Below, piece by piece: positions 46,283 to 56,590 of a stretch of DNA of 64,000 bases. The notes beneath the pieces were generated by a model, which was not told where the DNA came from, searched no databases, and worked only from the letters and a program-made list of their open reading frames with translations. The translations under genes were made by a program, and so were the position numbers. Every line of letters starts with the position of its first letter. Positions within the stretch are counted from its first letter, which is position 1. The DNA is from Poecilobothrus nobilitatus (Eukaryota > Arthropoda > Insecta > Diptera > Dolichopodidae): the NCBI GenBank assembly GCA_947095535.1, contig OX352774.1:33248496-33312495 (forward strand), written 5' to 3'.

Positions 46283-47405
46283 AAACAAGGCAGAATGTAA
46301 AGCAACAGTTTTTAAAAGCGCACATTTCCAAAAGATAATACAAACTGTTTAGAATGATTAGGAACTGTTTAGAATTTTGATCAAAATTTGAAAATTTCAT
46401 ATAGTAAGAAATGTGAAAATAGGATTTTTTTGCAATTTTGAGGAGATGTAAATTCCAAACCCTATATATATAAATAAAAAAAACTGTTAACTCACGTAAA
46501 AATATATTAGTGAAGCTTTAATTGTTATGTCTTACCGAAGGAAAATTTGTACAGGTCCCTAAATTATAGATGTCTAAAAAAAGCTGATTTTCAACTTTTG
46601 AGCGCAAATAGCTTTTAAACAGGGGATGTTACAAAAACATAAACTTATATCGATTCTAAAAGTTCTTTCTTTGTCTCAAAATTTCAAGTCTCTATCTAAA
46701 AGCTTGCCAGAGTTATGAAGGTAGAAAAATTATCAGATTGAAAAAATTTTAAGTAAAACATGAGATATACGCATTTAAAAATGGGGCTATTTCAAAGTTG
46801 GAGGGGCTGCAGCTCCGTAATGGATGGGGTTACATGAACAAGTTTTTCAACATTAATTTTTTTTATGAGACCTATCCATGGTTAAAATTTATTTTCTCTA
46901 TCTTTAAAGGTGTAGAAGTTTTGTAAACAGACGGAAGAACGGATGGACAGAGTAAAACTGTTAAGCACATTTTTAAAAATTTTTTTGGAAATGTGCTAAA
47001 AAATAAAACAACTCTTTTAAATGTTGATTTTAATAAACAGAACTTCCTCCGACTATGGGTTACTAAATAGTACCTGTTTGTCGGCTTACATTTTTTTCTT
47101 TATTCAATCACCACCAGTGCAATAATCTTTTACATTAATAATATTGTAAGTGCATTATTATGGTTACAAATGTATTGTCGTTAATTAGATACATAATTAC
47201 TTTTGTTAATTATTATCGTTAGATTGTATTCATATAAGCTTTTTTGAGAAGAGCGACTTTCTACTTTCTACTACATACATATGAAAAGTTCTAAGATAAA
47301 TTACAAATTTTGGTGCAAATTACAATATTCTAAACTGTTTGTATTGTACTGTGTTTTGGAAAATGTGTATCTTTAAAAACCGTTGGTTTTCATTCTGCCT
47401 TGTTT
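46283..47405 (+). mobile_element. Family X element with ACAAGGCAGAATG ends
   Basis: The left end AAACAAGGCAGAATG (46283-46297) recurs exactly inverted as CATTCTGCCTTGTTT at 47391-47405. Similarity extends inward about 110 bp on both sides: 'caacagtttttaaa', CACATTT, ATACAAACTGTTTAGAAT. Between are the blocks shared with 27931-30045: 'gcgcacatttccaaaag', CTTTAATTGTTATGTCTTAC, GGAGGGGCTGCAGCTCCGTA and CAGACGGAAGAACGGATGG. No coding capacity. The frame at 46182-46400 (minus) is a shadow. Confidence 0.65.
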
Positions 47406-47989
47406 ATTCTAATATTGATAAATTTAAAATAGAAATTTTATATATTATACCTACGATTTACGAATTGAATATTAGAATAAGTTTAAGGCTTGAGAATGAC
47501 TAAAAATAATTTTTCAGTAAATATTCAGATACAATTAATAGAAGTTAATTAGATATTCATTAAAATAAAAAAAAATTAAAAAAACCCTATTAATCTTGAT
47601 TTATTATATAATGATTTAGATTTTTTTAAAAATATGAATTCAAAGTACTATGGTACTATAATTCAAATTTATCTTCTCATTCATTTTAAATTATATTATA
47701 ATGAGACAGAATTCAAAATTTTCAAAATTCAGATAATTCACGTCAAATATCAACAACAGATTTGTTAAATACTATAAAAAATTTTCAAATCGAACAGATC
47801 ATAAGAAAAGTCAAGAAAATTTCATCAAGTTTGCGATTTTGAATTAAAATATTGATGATATTTCATAGACGCTGTATGCCGTTATATGGTACATAAGTAT
47901 TTGAAAGTTTATTGCGTTAAATATGGTTTTAGTGTTTTATTAATATTTAATGAAATCGATCTAATTATATTATAATAGTTTATAATAAT
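47406..47989. other. Gene-free AT-rich stretch
   Basis: Nothing recognised. Confidence 0.5.
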
Positions 47990-47992
47990 TTA

Positions 47993-48332
47993 GGGCGTTT
48001 CCGAACCTGTCTCACTTGCACTTGATACTCACACTAAATTAATTCCTAAAAACTCTGAAAAACTAAAATCTGACAAATCGCACTTTATTACATGTCAAAT
48101 TTTAGTGTTTCTTTTACCACGCACTGAAAGAGTAAATAATTTGAAATATTGTTTTTTTTTATTGCTAAAAAACATAAATTAAGGTAATACTGATTCTACT
48201 CCTAAAAATACAGTACTGTTATAAATTTTTAATTTCGCATTAAAAAATTTAGTGCGAAAAATAATGCCATAAAATAGTATTTTTAGGAAATGCAAGTAGC
48301 GAAGTGCAAGTGCGAGAGGTCCGGAAGCGCCC
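47993..48332. mobile_element. Tourist-like MITE (PIF/Harbinger type)
   Basis: A 340-bp element flanked by TTA on both sides (47990-47992, 48333-48335). Terminal inverted repeats start GGGCGTTTCCGAACCTGTCT on the left and, reverse-complemented, GGGCGCTTCCGGACCTCTCG on the right, both continuing CACTTGCACTT: 31 bp with about five mismatches. A 3-bp TTA/TAA target duplication and GGGC-type termini are the defining features of PIF/Harbinger elements. There is no transposase, so it is non-autonomous. Its termini stand out as the most G+C-rich sequence for kilobases. Confidence 0.85.
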
Positions 48333-48335
48333 TTA

Positions 48336-51280
48336 ATACTTAATATTTTAAAAATTTATATGTCACCATCTATATGGTTGTGAATAGTTAAAAAGATATT
48401 CAATTTTAGGTTATAAAATTTTAGTACGCAAAATCTGAATTTATACTAACTATTTGATCAAATCTACTGAATGTGATTTGACTTTTGAACAATTACAGCT
48501 CTTTAAATATTTTGGAAAATAATTAAATCATTTTGCATTCCATTCTGTTCCATTTATTTTAAATATTTACAAGGGTCATTAGTATGTTAATACCTTTTTC
48601 TATATATAATGTTTCTTTGGCCAATAAAATATTTTTAATGAACTGGTAGCATACTTTTGAGTAGCTTTGCGGTGTTATTTTTTTTTTTGTAAATTAATTA
48701 TAAAAAAATTAGATTTCAAGTACCGATCTCTGTATTCGCAACAATCTTAAATCATGTCAAATGTAATCAAAAACTATATTAAGTAAATTTACTCAGTTAT
48801 ACTCGTAATGGTGGCTTGCAATATTCATAAAAGAGACTAACAAACATTTTTAAAAAGTTGTAATTCTTAAGCGACATTTTGTTTCCTTATATATTACATA
48901 TTTATGTTAGCCTTAATTTGGTTTGTATTTTAATATCATGGCTATGATATTATAGTTTATACTTAAATATGAAATGAAAAGTATTAAAATTAAATTAATA
49001 AAAGTAAATTTTAAAATGAAAAACGACAAAAATTTTAATGTACATATAGCTGAAATTCTTGTTTGTCTTATGAAAGAAAATTAATTATTTAAATTTTTAT
49101 TCACTTTGCCTAAAAAAACTGTTTATATCATTAATAAAATTTGCTAGAAGTTTACACTACAAAGTCATCAAAAAACCAGAAAAACAACTCGATTTAAAAT
49201 TACATTTTAAGATTCCGCTATTTTTGATGACGTTCTTCTATAGTCATAATTTTTTAGTTATGTCATTCAAATCACCTATGCTTTATCTACAACTAACGCA
49301 GTTGTTACGCTCTAGTCTACAAAAGAATGCCCACAATGAAATCGCAATTTGTAAAATGTACTTACATATTTACTTAACAAAAATTTATCTTTTATTTCGC
49401 TACTATTCACTTCAATGACACTATACTTATGACACTTCAATTTACGCATTACGAAAGTAAAAAAAAGTGAAAAGTTGAACTTTTTTCATGATTGCGTCAT
49501 GGCAGATTTTTTTGTGCCCACTTTCATACAATTTAATACATTTACCTCTAGTTTGGCATTTCCATACGTATAGAGAGCGTAACGAGAGCTGGCATTGTAG
49601 ATGCAGTTTTACTCAGATCAATTCAATCGTCAGTATCAAAAATGTGAATCACCGTTTAGAATTATCTCTACTTTAAGAATTCTACGAGAAAAGTCACGTA
49701 ATTTTATGACAGTCTACAAAATGTAATAGGATTGACGTTTTAAATAGTACCGTCGTATTTCTTTTCTTGATTTTCTATTTTATTTTCCTGACAACATATG
49801 AAGGCAACGTCAAAAATACATTTAACTTTAAAACTAAACTGTTGAAATAATTAAACCCAAAAAACATCCCTAATAACAAATTTTAGAATTTTTGAATTTT
49901 GAAAAAATTCTACACACCCATAGAAAAAATTCTACACCCAGTGGATTTTCATAATAGTAAATTTTAGAATTTGTTCTAAAATAGAAATTCCACACCGTGT
50001 ATACTCCCATAATTGACACCACTTTATTGTCGTTTACATATACAAATCTTTATCATTCATGTTTGGCGTTTGTAAATTCAACCTTACAGATGAGTTTGGT
50101 AATGAAAAACATTATAATTCAATTGGAAGAAATGATTTCATCTTTGAAGATTTACCTATTTTATCATAACTAAGTTTACCTATATTACCTATTCTATCAT
50201 GACTATTTCTATCATTTAGTATCCGGTTTTTTTCTATACAAAGTTATTAATTGTCATTGATTAATAATTTTGTCTATTGTAAATTAGTTAATGACGTATA
50301 ATCAACTTTAGGATAATCAGTTAGCTGTCATATTTCCGTCTGAAATATTACTACCAATAATTTAATCATGAAAACAAAAAAAAAAACAAAAATAAAGAAA
50401 ACAAATAAACAAATTATGATAATTTGAAAGTGATTCGATTAATTTTGTACAAATTAACATACCTTGTAACAATTTATGTTCTAATTATAAGACTATTAAT
50501 AAAGATATATTTTTTTTTTTGCTTAATTTTTTTATTTTAAATCTAGACAAAAACGATTATTTAATCATTTTAATAATAATAAAAAAAAACGAAACAAAAT
50601 GATTTCCATTTAAAAACTCAAGGGAATTTTTACAGAAACTATCAATTAAAAATTATATTTAGTATAGATAAGTTTAGTGTTTGTGTGGATTTATATATAT
50701 ATATATAGGTACATATATTTAAAATATTTTTATATTATTTTCCTGTTAATTGTCATCCATGACAACAATGTGACAGATTACAAATGGTTGTTTTTTTTTT
50801 TTTTTTATAATGGGTAAAACACCGTTTTATTTTTTTTTTGCTGTTAGTTTTTTTCTTTACTATTGTTTTTTTTTTTTGTGAAAAATTGCTATTATTTCAA
50901 AATATTGTACATTACCTTTTATTGTTACAAAATATGAAATTTTATTGTATTCATTGTTTTTTTATTTAATTTAAATTTTTACAGACAGATATCACCTCCA
51001 ATCACTGACAATTAATCAATTTGTCATTCAAAATGTCAATTTTTATTTTGTTATTGTTTTAAATATTTTTTATTTTATTTTTTGAATATTTGATTTTGTT
51101 ATTTTTTATTTAATGGGTAAATTAATTTGATTAAGAGTGTGAAATTCATTGTGGATTTAAATATTTTTTACTTGAAATCAATGATTTCCATATTAATTGA
51201 TTATGAGTAGTATTATTTTTTTGAGTGCACAGTGACGAACAAAAAAATATATGTTAGTATTTTAGTAGAAATATTTTTTT
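48336..51280. other. Gene-free AT-rich stretch
   Basis: No gene. The frames at 49224-49418 and 49488-49676 have somewhat more balanced composition but no motif I recognise. The word TCTACAC recurs near 49910-49995 (three times as ATTCTACACAC/ACACCCA variants). TA tract at 50692-50706; T-runs at 50790-50807 and 50864-50877. Confidence 0.5.
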
Positions 51281-51465
51281 ATGAAAGTTATTCTTGAAGG
51301 TAAAATTGAAAGAAGACAAGATCCGGGCAGAAGAGAAATGGCTCAAAAACTTTCGTCAATGGTTCAACAAAAACACCACATATCTCTTTGTTTAGGTTTG
51401 GAAACAAAGTTGGTCAAGGGTCATGTTGGCCAACTCTCAAAGCGTAAAAAGTACAGAAGTATAGA
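51281..51465 (+). pseudogene. LINE ORF2 extreme C-terminus, frameshifted
   Basis: Frame 1 gives VILEGKIERRQDPGRRE. From 51339 a different frame gives WLKNFRQWFNKNTTYLFV and then a stop (51393-51395). Joined in concept only, the order GKIE-R-R-x-x-GRR ... WLKNxRxW is the typical tail of many insect non-LTR endonuclease-reverse-transcriptase proteins. About 50 bp on, a VMLANSQ-like stretch resembles the '...IANL' ending of those proteins, with another stop before it. One frameshift and an internal stop make it a relic. Clade not resolved; the upstream ORF is absent. Confidence 0.7.
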
Positions 51466-51589
51466 AGTTATGTAGTCTTTAATAATTTTTTTCACAGTTA
51501 AAAGCATATTGGAGCTTCTTTTTTTTGTTAAAACTAAACGTTCGTAAAAGCTAGTTTGTATGAATTGCACCAAGTTTTTTTTTTTATAT

Positions 51590-51800
51590 TATATCGTCCA
51601 GATATGGGCCCTTTTGCTTTAAAGCATGTGGGCCATGTCGGTACTAGTATTAAATTATAATTATACTTAATATTTTGTTTTTATTATTTTATTATATTTT
51701 ATATATTATTTTTGATATGACTGGGGTTTTAATCCGAGACCTTTCGTCTGTAGGACCTGTGACTTATGCACTGCACCAATGGTCAGATTTTCAAAGTTAA
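51590..51800 (-). mobile_element. Possible tRNA-headed SINE (second type)
   Basis: On the minus strand, GACCATTGGTGCAGTGCATA, then AGTC, a loop-like CCTACAGACGAAAGG and a B-box-like CTCGGATTAAAACCCC form a tRNA-like head (51715-51790). An AT-rich insertion follows, then ACATGGCCCACATGCTTTAA. The B box is degenerate. Without a second copy this stays tentative. Confidence 0.4.
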
Positions 51801-52649
51801 AAACGAAATTTTCAAATGAAGACCTAAATAAATTTAAAAAATTTGATATTTATTATAAATTCATTTTAACATTTCTAATCAATATTTTAATAAATTTCAG
51901 ATTTTGTAAGGTTTAATTTTTTCACAATTTGAAATTTAAATCGTTAAAATAATCTCTTGGCGCTTAATTCTTTACTTATTTACTTATTTATTAAAAGTTT
52001 AAACTTCGCTTAAGCGAGAAGAAGAAGAGAATAAGAGAATTGATTTCCAGTTCTAAAATAATTATTAATATTGACATTAAAAAAAATTACTGAGTAGATG
52101 AACTACAAAATTTCTTCGTAAAAGAAAAGGCACTACAAAAGTCACTCAAAGTCAAAGATTTAAAGATACAAATATTAAAATTAGCTCAATGCAATAGAAA
52201 ATTTTGTGTTAATATCTCAAAAAAACAGTGTTATTTTTTTTAAAAATAACTACAAATAATTTCAAAGGGTACACATACCTCAGAGAGGAAATAACAGTAT
52301 TTTCTTTTGGGCTTTGTTAAATAATATAGTATTGCCACATATTTAATCTCACTTATAGGAGTATTCTGCACAAAAATTTGGATGCCTAATGATTTAATTT
52401 TAAGTCGCTTAAGGTTACTAAAGAACTTAGAAAGAGAGATACAACTCTTTCTTTACAATGACTTCGTAATATACTTCGTAATATTCGGCCTATACAAAGC
52501 AAAAAGTACAAAAAAGAATTATAGGTAATAATATATTTTAGTTTAGATCACTTTCACTAAAACAAATAAAATTATGTATTTAATAAGGAAATAAGCGATT
52601 ACTGATATAGATAGTTAATCATTCCCATTAACAGATAGAGAAGTTAAAC
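51801..52649. other. Gene-free AT-rich stretch
   Basis: Nothing recognised. Confidence 0.5.
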
Positions 52650-52920
52650 ATTCACTGTAAAAGATATGGTGTCAAAAATCAAATATCAAAAAATCACTTT
52701 AAATTTTGCCCTCCATTCTCCATAATTCATAAATTTTCGACAATTCACTTTCCCAAATATCCTTCCTACATTCTTACACCGAAAATCAAACTGCAAACTT
52801 TTGTATTAAAGGCCTATATTAAAGTTTAGTTATAAAAACGGTCGTTTTGGTTGGTTACAGTCCAACACCATCTAGGGGTGTAGCTTTCCTAACTTTCGTA
52901 TTTCCTAAATAGAAAAAAAA
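52650..52920 (+). mobile_element. LINE family L 3' UTR with poly(A)
   Basis: Shares with 32700-32880 and 1380-1500 the order CCTTCCTACATTCTTACACC, AAATCAAACTGCAAAC, AAAGGCC, AGTTTAGTTATAAAAACGG and GTTTTGGTTGGTTACAGTCC, and ends TTTCCTAAATAG plus 11 A. Coding sequence is absent. Confidence 0.6.
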
Positions 52921-53159
52921 AAGTACTGTCAATGACCACAAATCCTTACATAATTAAAACTCATAACTACATTACATTTACAAACATTACAAATTCTAAA
53001 AATTTTATATTGTTTTCATTGTATTTTGTCCTTAAGTATTAAACACACGATCAAAAAACAATAATTGTTAGAAATTTTTACAGCTTTTTTCTTGCTTTAA
53101 ATTTTCGTAATTTGAACCGTTTAACATAATTAATAATATTATTATCACTATTTGTCTTT

Positions 53160-53936
53160 ATACCCGTATGAACTATGTTCAAGGGTATAATAAATTTACC
53201 ATTACGTTTGTGACACCTTAAAGGAGTCGAGCTAGATATAGTGTCAAATGTATGGATCGGTTCAGAATCGAATTCTGAGTCGATTAAGCCATGTACATCC
53301 GTCCGTTCGTCGTCCGCACGATAACTCAAAAAATAAAGGAGGTAGGAAGCTGCAATATTTTTTACGTCACTTTTGCAAAATTGTTAGTTTTGCTATTTAA
53401 AAACCAACATTTTCGGCCGCCGGGTTCGAGTAGCTGCCATACAACTTTTTTCTTTAAATGGAAATAACTCAGTGTGTATTCAAGCTAGGCATCTGAAATT
53501 TTGCAAATGATGATCAAGTTTTAAGGCAACAACTTCTGTAAAATTTGGTTGTGATGGTATGACAGATTCGGGTAGCTGCCATACAACTTCTCTTTTTAAA
53601 CGAAAATAACTCAGTGTCTACCGAAGCTAGGAATCTGAAATTTAGTAAAGAGGTGTCGAGTTACATGCCAACAACCTTTGTAAAATTGGGTTCGTCTAAA
53701 GCAGCCGGTTCAGGCTTCTTGCATTTATTGGAACTTAATAAAGCTAGGCGCAATAGATTCGGGTAGCTGTCATACAACTCCACAATTTACATAAATATAT
53801 CTCTGTAGTAAATATCGGCACTAAAACATCTGAATGTTTTTAAAAGATGATCAAGTTTTATAGAAACAGGATATATTACGTTCATACGGGTATCCCAGAG
53901 TTGACACAGTCTACTCTACTGCACTCTTGCTTGTTT
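53160..53936 (+). mobile_element. Dispersed fly-type repeat, copy 2
   Basis: The core (53160-53893) has exact inverted ends: ATACCCGTATGAAC and GTTCATACGGGTAT. The order matches copy 1 at 21915: AAGGGTATAA, GACACCTTAAAGGAGTCGAG, CCGTCCGTTCGTCGTCCGC, two blocks with GGTTCGAGTAGCTGCCATAC or GATTCGGGTAGCTGCCATAC, AAGATGATCAAGTTTTATAG, then the tail CAGAGTTGACACAGTCTACT to about 53936. No protein; frames are shadows. Confidence 0.8.
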
Positions 53937-54637
53937 TTTTTATTGAGTCCATATTACATCAATTTTACCCTACATATATAATATATTCTCAATTATATAA
54001 AGTTATTTTTTTCCTAAATCAAATAAACATATACGTAAATAAATATAATATTTGTACCGGAAACCAATTTAATAACTTGATTTCAACAATTGCTCGCGCC
54101 ATATGATGAAATTATAATGGTAAAATTGATTGGTGTGCTTTACCTAGAAATAAAAAAAAAATGTTGTCATTAAAAATTATAAATTGATTAACACAGTTAA
54201 AATATGAATAAGAATAATGTGAAAATATTTTAATCAAAAATTGAACCATAAAATTTACTTTTTTAATTAAAGTGTTTAAAAAAAAATTAGTTAAATTATC
54301 ACTTTAATTTCTATATTTGTTAATAAAAAAAAAAAATTAAAATTATATTTGAAATCGATCTTAGTTATTTGATTTGTTCTGAATGAATCGAATTACACAA
54401 CGTTTAAGGATGTGATTTCGATATTCACTACAGTTAAAAGAACATATTAAAGTTTAAATTTTAAATATTATAGAGATGCATAAATATAATGGAGAAGTTA
54501 TAACGTATAACGTATATAACGTAAGATATTCGTTTAAAAGATCACCTTATATATAAATTAGGTTATTTGAAATCCTTTTTTGAACTTTTTTTTCAAATAT
54601 AATTTTACTTATACAAAAAAATTTCTAGTAATTTTAT
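53937..54637. other. Gene-free AT-rich stretch
   Basis: Nothing recognised apart from TA-rich tracts. Confidence 0.5.
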
Positions 54638-54646
54638 ACCTTATAG

Positions 54647-54841
54647 AGGGGCCTCGATGGCCTAGTGGGTAAGAGCGTATAAAATTCGCTGTAAACACCG
54701 AGGGAGTGTGAATTCGAATCCCACACACGTCGGAAGAGTAATTCCCTCTTACGACATTTACAGCCACGCCTGAACAGGAAAGGTTATGCAATTTCCTGTC
54801 CACATTTATGTGGCAGAGATATGCATTTGAAAAAACACAAA
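54647..54841 (+). mobile_element. tRNA-derived SINE, copy 2, with 9-bp TSD
   Basis: A 195-bp insertion flanked by the exact duplication ACCTTATAG (54638-54646, 54842-54850). The head AGGGGCCTCGATGGCCTAGT has an A box (TGGCCTAGTGGG) and a B box AATTCGAATCCC. The body has CCCTCTTACGACATTTACAG and TTTCCTGTCCACATTTATG, then GTGGCAGAGATATGCAT and a short A-rich tail (AAAAAACACAAA). It is close to the copy at 44329-44552 but in the opposite orientation. This is the best-defined SINE in the window. Confidence 0.9.
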
Positions 54842-54855
54842 ACCTTATAGTTGCA

Positions 54856-55145
54856 AAGGTATAATAAATTTGTCATCTGGTTTGTGACACTGCAAACCAG
54901 GCATGATAGATATCGAAAAGTATATATGTATATCCTTGCTCGTTCAGGATTTCATTTTGAATTGATTTAACTATAGTTGATTCTATTTTTACAATTTTAT
55001 TTTTATATAAATGCCATCTTTGAAATTTAGATTAAAGAACTTCGACCACCAAATATGAGTGGCTGTCTTACAACTTTTCTTTTATATTAACATAAATCAG
55101 TGTCTAATTAAATTGAATATTTGAAATTTTGTTAAAAGAAATTAA
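54856..55145 (+). mobile_element. Fly-type repeat, degenerate third copy
   Basis: AAGGTATAATAAATTTGTCA, GGTTTGTGACACTGCAAACC, a GAGTGGCTGTCTTACAACTT block and ATAAATCAGTGTCTAATTAA follow the order of 53185-53520. Ends are lost. The SINE copy 54647-54841 inserted just upstream. Confidence 0.6.
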
Positions 55146-55255
55146 GCATTAGACCAATATGTTTAAATATTTGATTCTTAAATATATTAGTATTTAAACA
55201 ATCAAAATATAATAATATTTAAATATCATAGCAGCCATTTTTTTCAGAAAAAATT

Positions 55256-55575
55256 TATTACAAAAATAATGAATCTATTCGGTTTACGCTTCATGCATTA
55301 CGTGAAATTTATGGTCAACTTCTTAAATAACCACAATTTTCACAGAAGATCCAAATGCACTTTATGAAACATATTTACATCCACAAAAATTAACAGTCTG
55401 GTGTGAATTATGGTGTGAAGGTGTAATTGTATCGTATTTTTTTGAATTGAAAATGGCATTGCAGTTACTGTCAACGGAGAACCCTATAGAAATATAATTC
55501 CTAATTTTTTGTGGCATGAATTAGATTATTTAGACTTCGACAATATATGGTTTGAGGTTTCAACAAGATGATGTA
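55256..55575 (+). pseudogene. Mariner-type transposase relic, internally deleted
   Basis: Two transposase pieces lie side by side. 55256-55318 reads YYKNNESIRFTLHALREIYG, like the N-terminal helix-turn-helix region of Tc1/mariner-superfamily transposases. From 55339 the catalytic-domain part reads FTEDPNALYETYLHPQKLTV and then WCELWCEG, with SYFF following. After a frameshift near 55447 it continues NGIAVTVNGEPYRNIIPNFL and then WHELDYLDFDNIWF. Seven extra bases (55554-55560) precede QQDD, where the family has the second catalytic Asp (QQDGA). The central third, including the first catalytic Asp, is deleted, and nothing recognisable follows. Dead copy. Motifs are recalled from the family; no search was run. 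Confidence 0.75.
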
Positions 55576-55834
55576 ATTATAAATTTATATTGCATTATAA
55601 ATATTTACGTTGAGTTAACAAAAATATTTTGCTCTTGAACTATATTTTGTTTCAATAAGCTAATTGTACAAAATGTAATTTTTACCAAATTGGTAAATTA
55701 TTTTTGCATTAATAATTTTTTTTGATTACAATAAATGAAAATTACTTTTTCTATTATTTCTATTACCATAAGATTTACCAGAAGTCTAAATCACTTCGAG
55801 CTTCGAACACAAATCATTATCATCATTATCAAAT

Positions 55835-56040
55835 CATTATCACAGTGGTTAAGTCGCCAACCTTTCAACCGAAGGGTCTTGGGTTCAAACCCCGGTAATA
55901 ATAACAATAATAATAATAATAATAGTAATAAAAATAATAGCTGCTACAGTGGAGCTATCTTTGGTTATATCATGCAAGTAAGGTGTTATACTGCTGCATG
56001 TTGTAATCCACTGACGGCGCTGACTCTGTTGTAAAATAAT
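55835..56040 (+). mobile_element. tRNA-headed SINE with (AAT)n tail, copy 1
   Basis: The head TCACAGTGGTTAAGTCGCC, then CGAAGGGTCTTGGGTTCAAA with ACCCCGG, resembles a tRNA 5' half with A and B boxes (55845-55892). An AAT repeat run (55893-55930) separates it from a body AATAGCTGCTACAGT, TAAGGTGTTATACTGCTGC, ATGTTGTAA and ending GTTGTAAAATAATAATAATG. Confidence 0.55.
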
Positions 56041-56194
56041 AATAATGGCTCGAATGCATAAAAATGAGCTTGAAGTCTAATCCCACTTTTTCATACAAAA
56101 TTTACGGTAGAACTAGAATTTTTGTTTCGAAAAGTGAGGTTTCAGTTCAAGCTCAGTTTTATCATACGACCAAATATTAATAAGGATACATACT

Positions 56195-56365
56195 ATAATA
56201 CCAATAATAATAGTCGCTACAGTAACATTAGGGGTTGCCTTCAATACATGAGGTAATGTAGTAAAGTTTACATGAGGTAATGTAGTAAGGTGTTATATAC
56301 ATGTTGTAACTGTTGTAACGGCTATAGTCACTGTTAGCAAAATAGTAATAATAATAAGCGGATTC
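56195..56365 (+). mobile_element. Second copy of the same SINE body
   Basis: AATAATAGTCGCTACAGT, TAAGGTGTTATATAC, ATGTTGTAACTGTTG and a closing AAAATAGTAATAATAATAAG parallel 55930-56035. Inside, TACATGAGGTAATGTAGTAA occurs twice (56245-56264 and 56269-56288). The tRNA head is missing. Confidence 0.55.
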
Positions 56366-56371
56366 ATTGTT

Positions 56372-56590
56372 TCCTTACAGTCCCACTCCCAATTCAATGT
56401 TTCCGTATCTATTCCCTATCCTTTCTTATCCCTTCTCCCTAGCCAATATACTGCGTTCGCTGGTAAGGGTTTCATCCCATTATATTGGCTAAAGGGGGAG
56501 GTGGGTTTAGTCAGCAAGAATCTGACACTACCAAGGGGGAAATTCTTGGTGTCTTTGGAAGCTTCCCACCTCCCTTAGGGAAAAAAAAAA
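56372..56590 (+). mobile_element. GC-rich LINE-like 3' end with poly(A)
   Basis: Much richer in G+C than its surroundings. AGCCAATATA (56441-56450) pairs with TATATTGGCT (56481-56490). Then GGGGGAGGTGGGTTTAGTCA, GCAAGAATCTGACACTACCA, TTCTTGGTGTCTTTGGAAGC, TTCCCACCTCCCTTAGGG and a 10-A tail. The layout resembles the 3' UTR ends of insect LINEs, including a GGTGTCTTT...CCCACCT motif also found in family L. No coding part. Confidence 0.55.
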
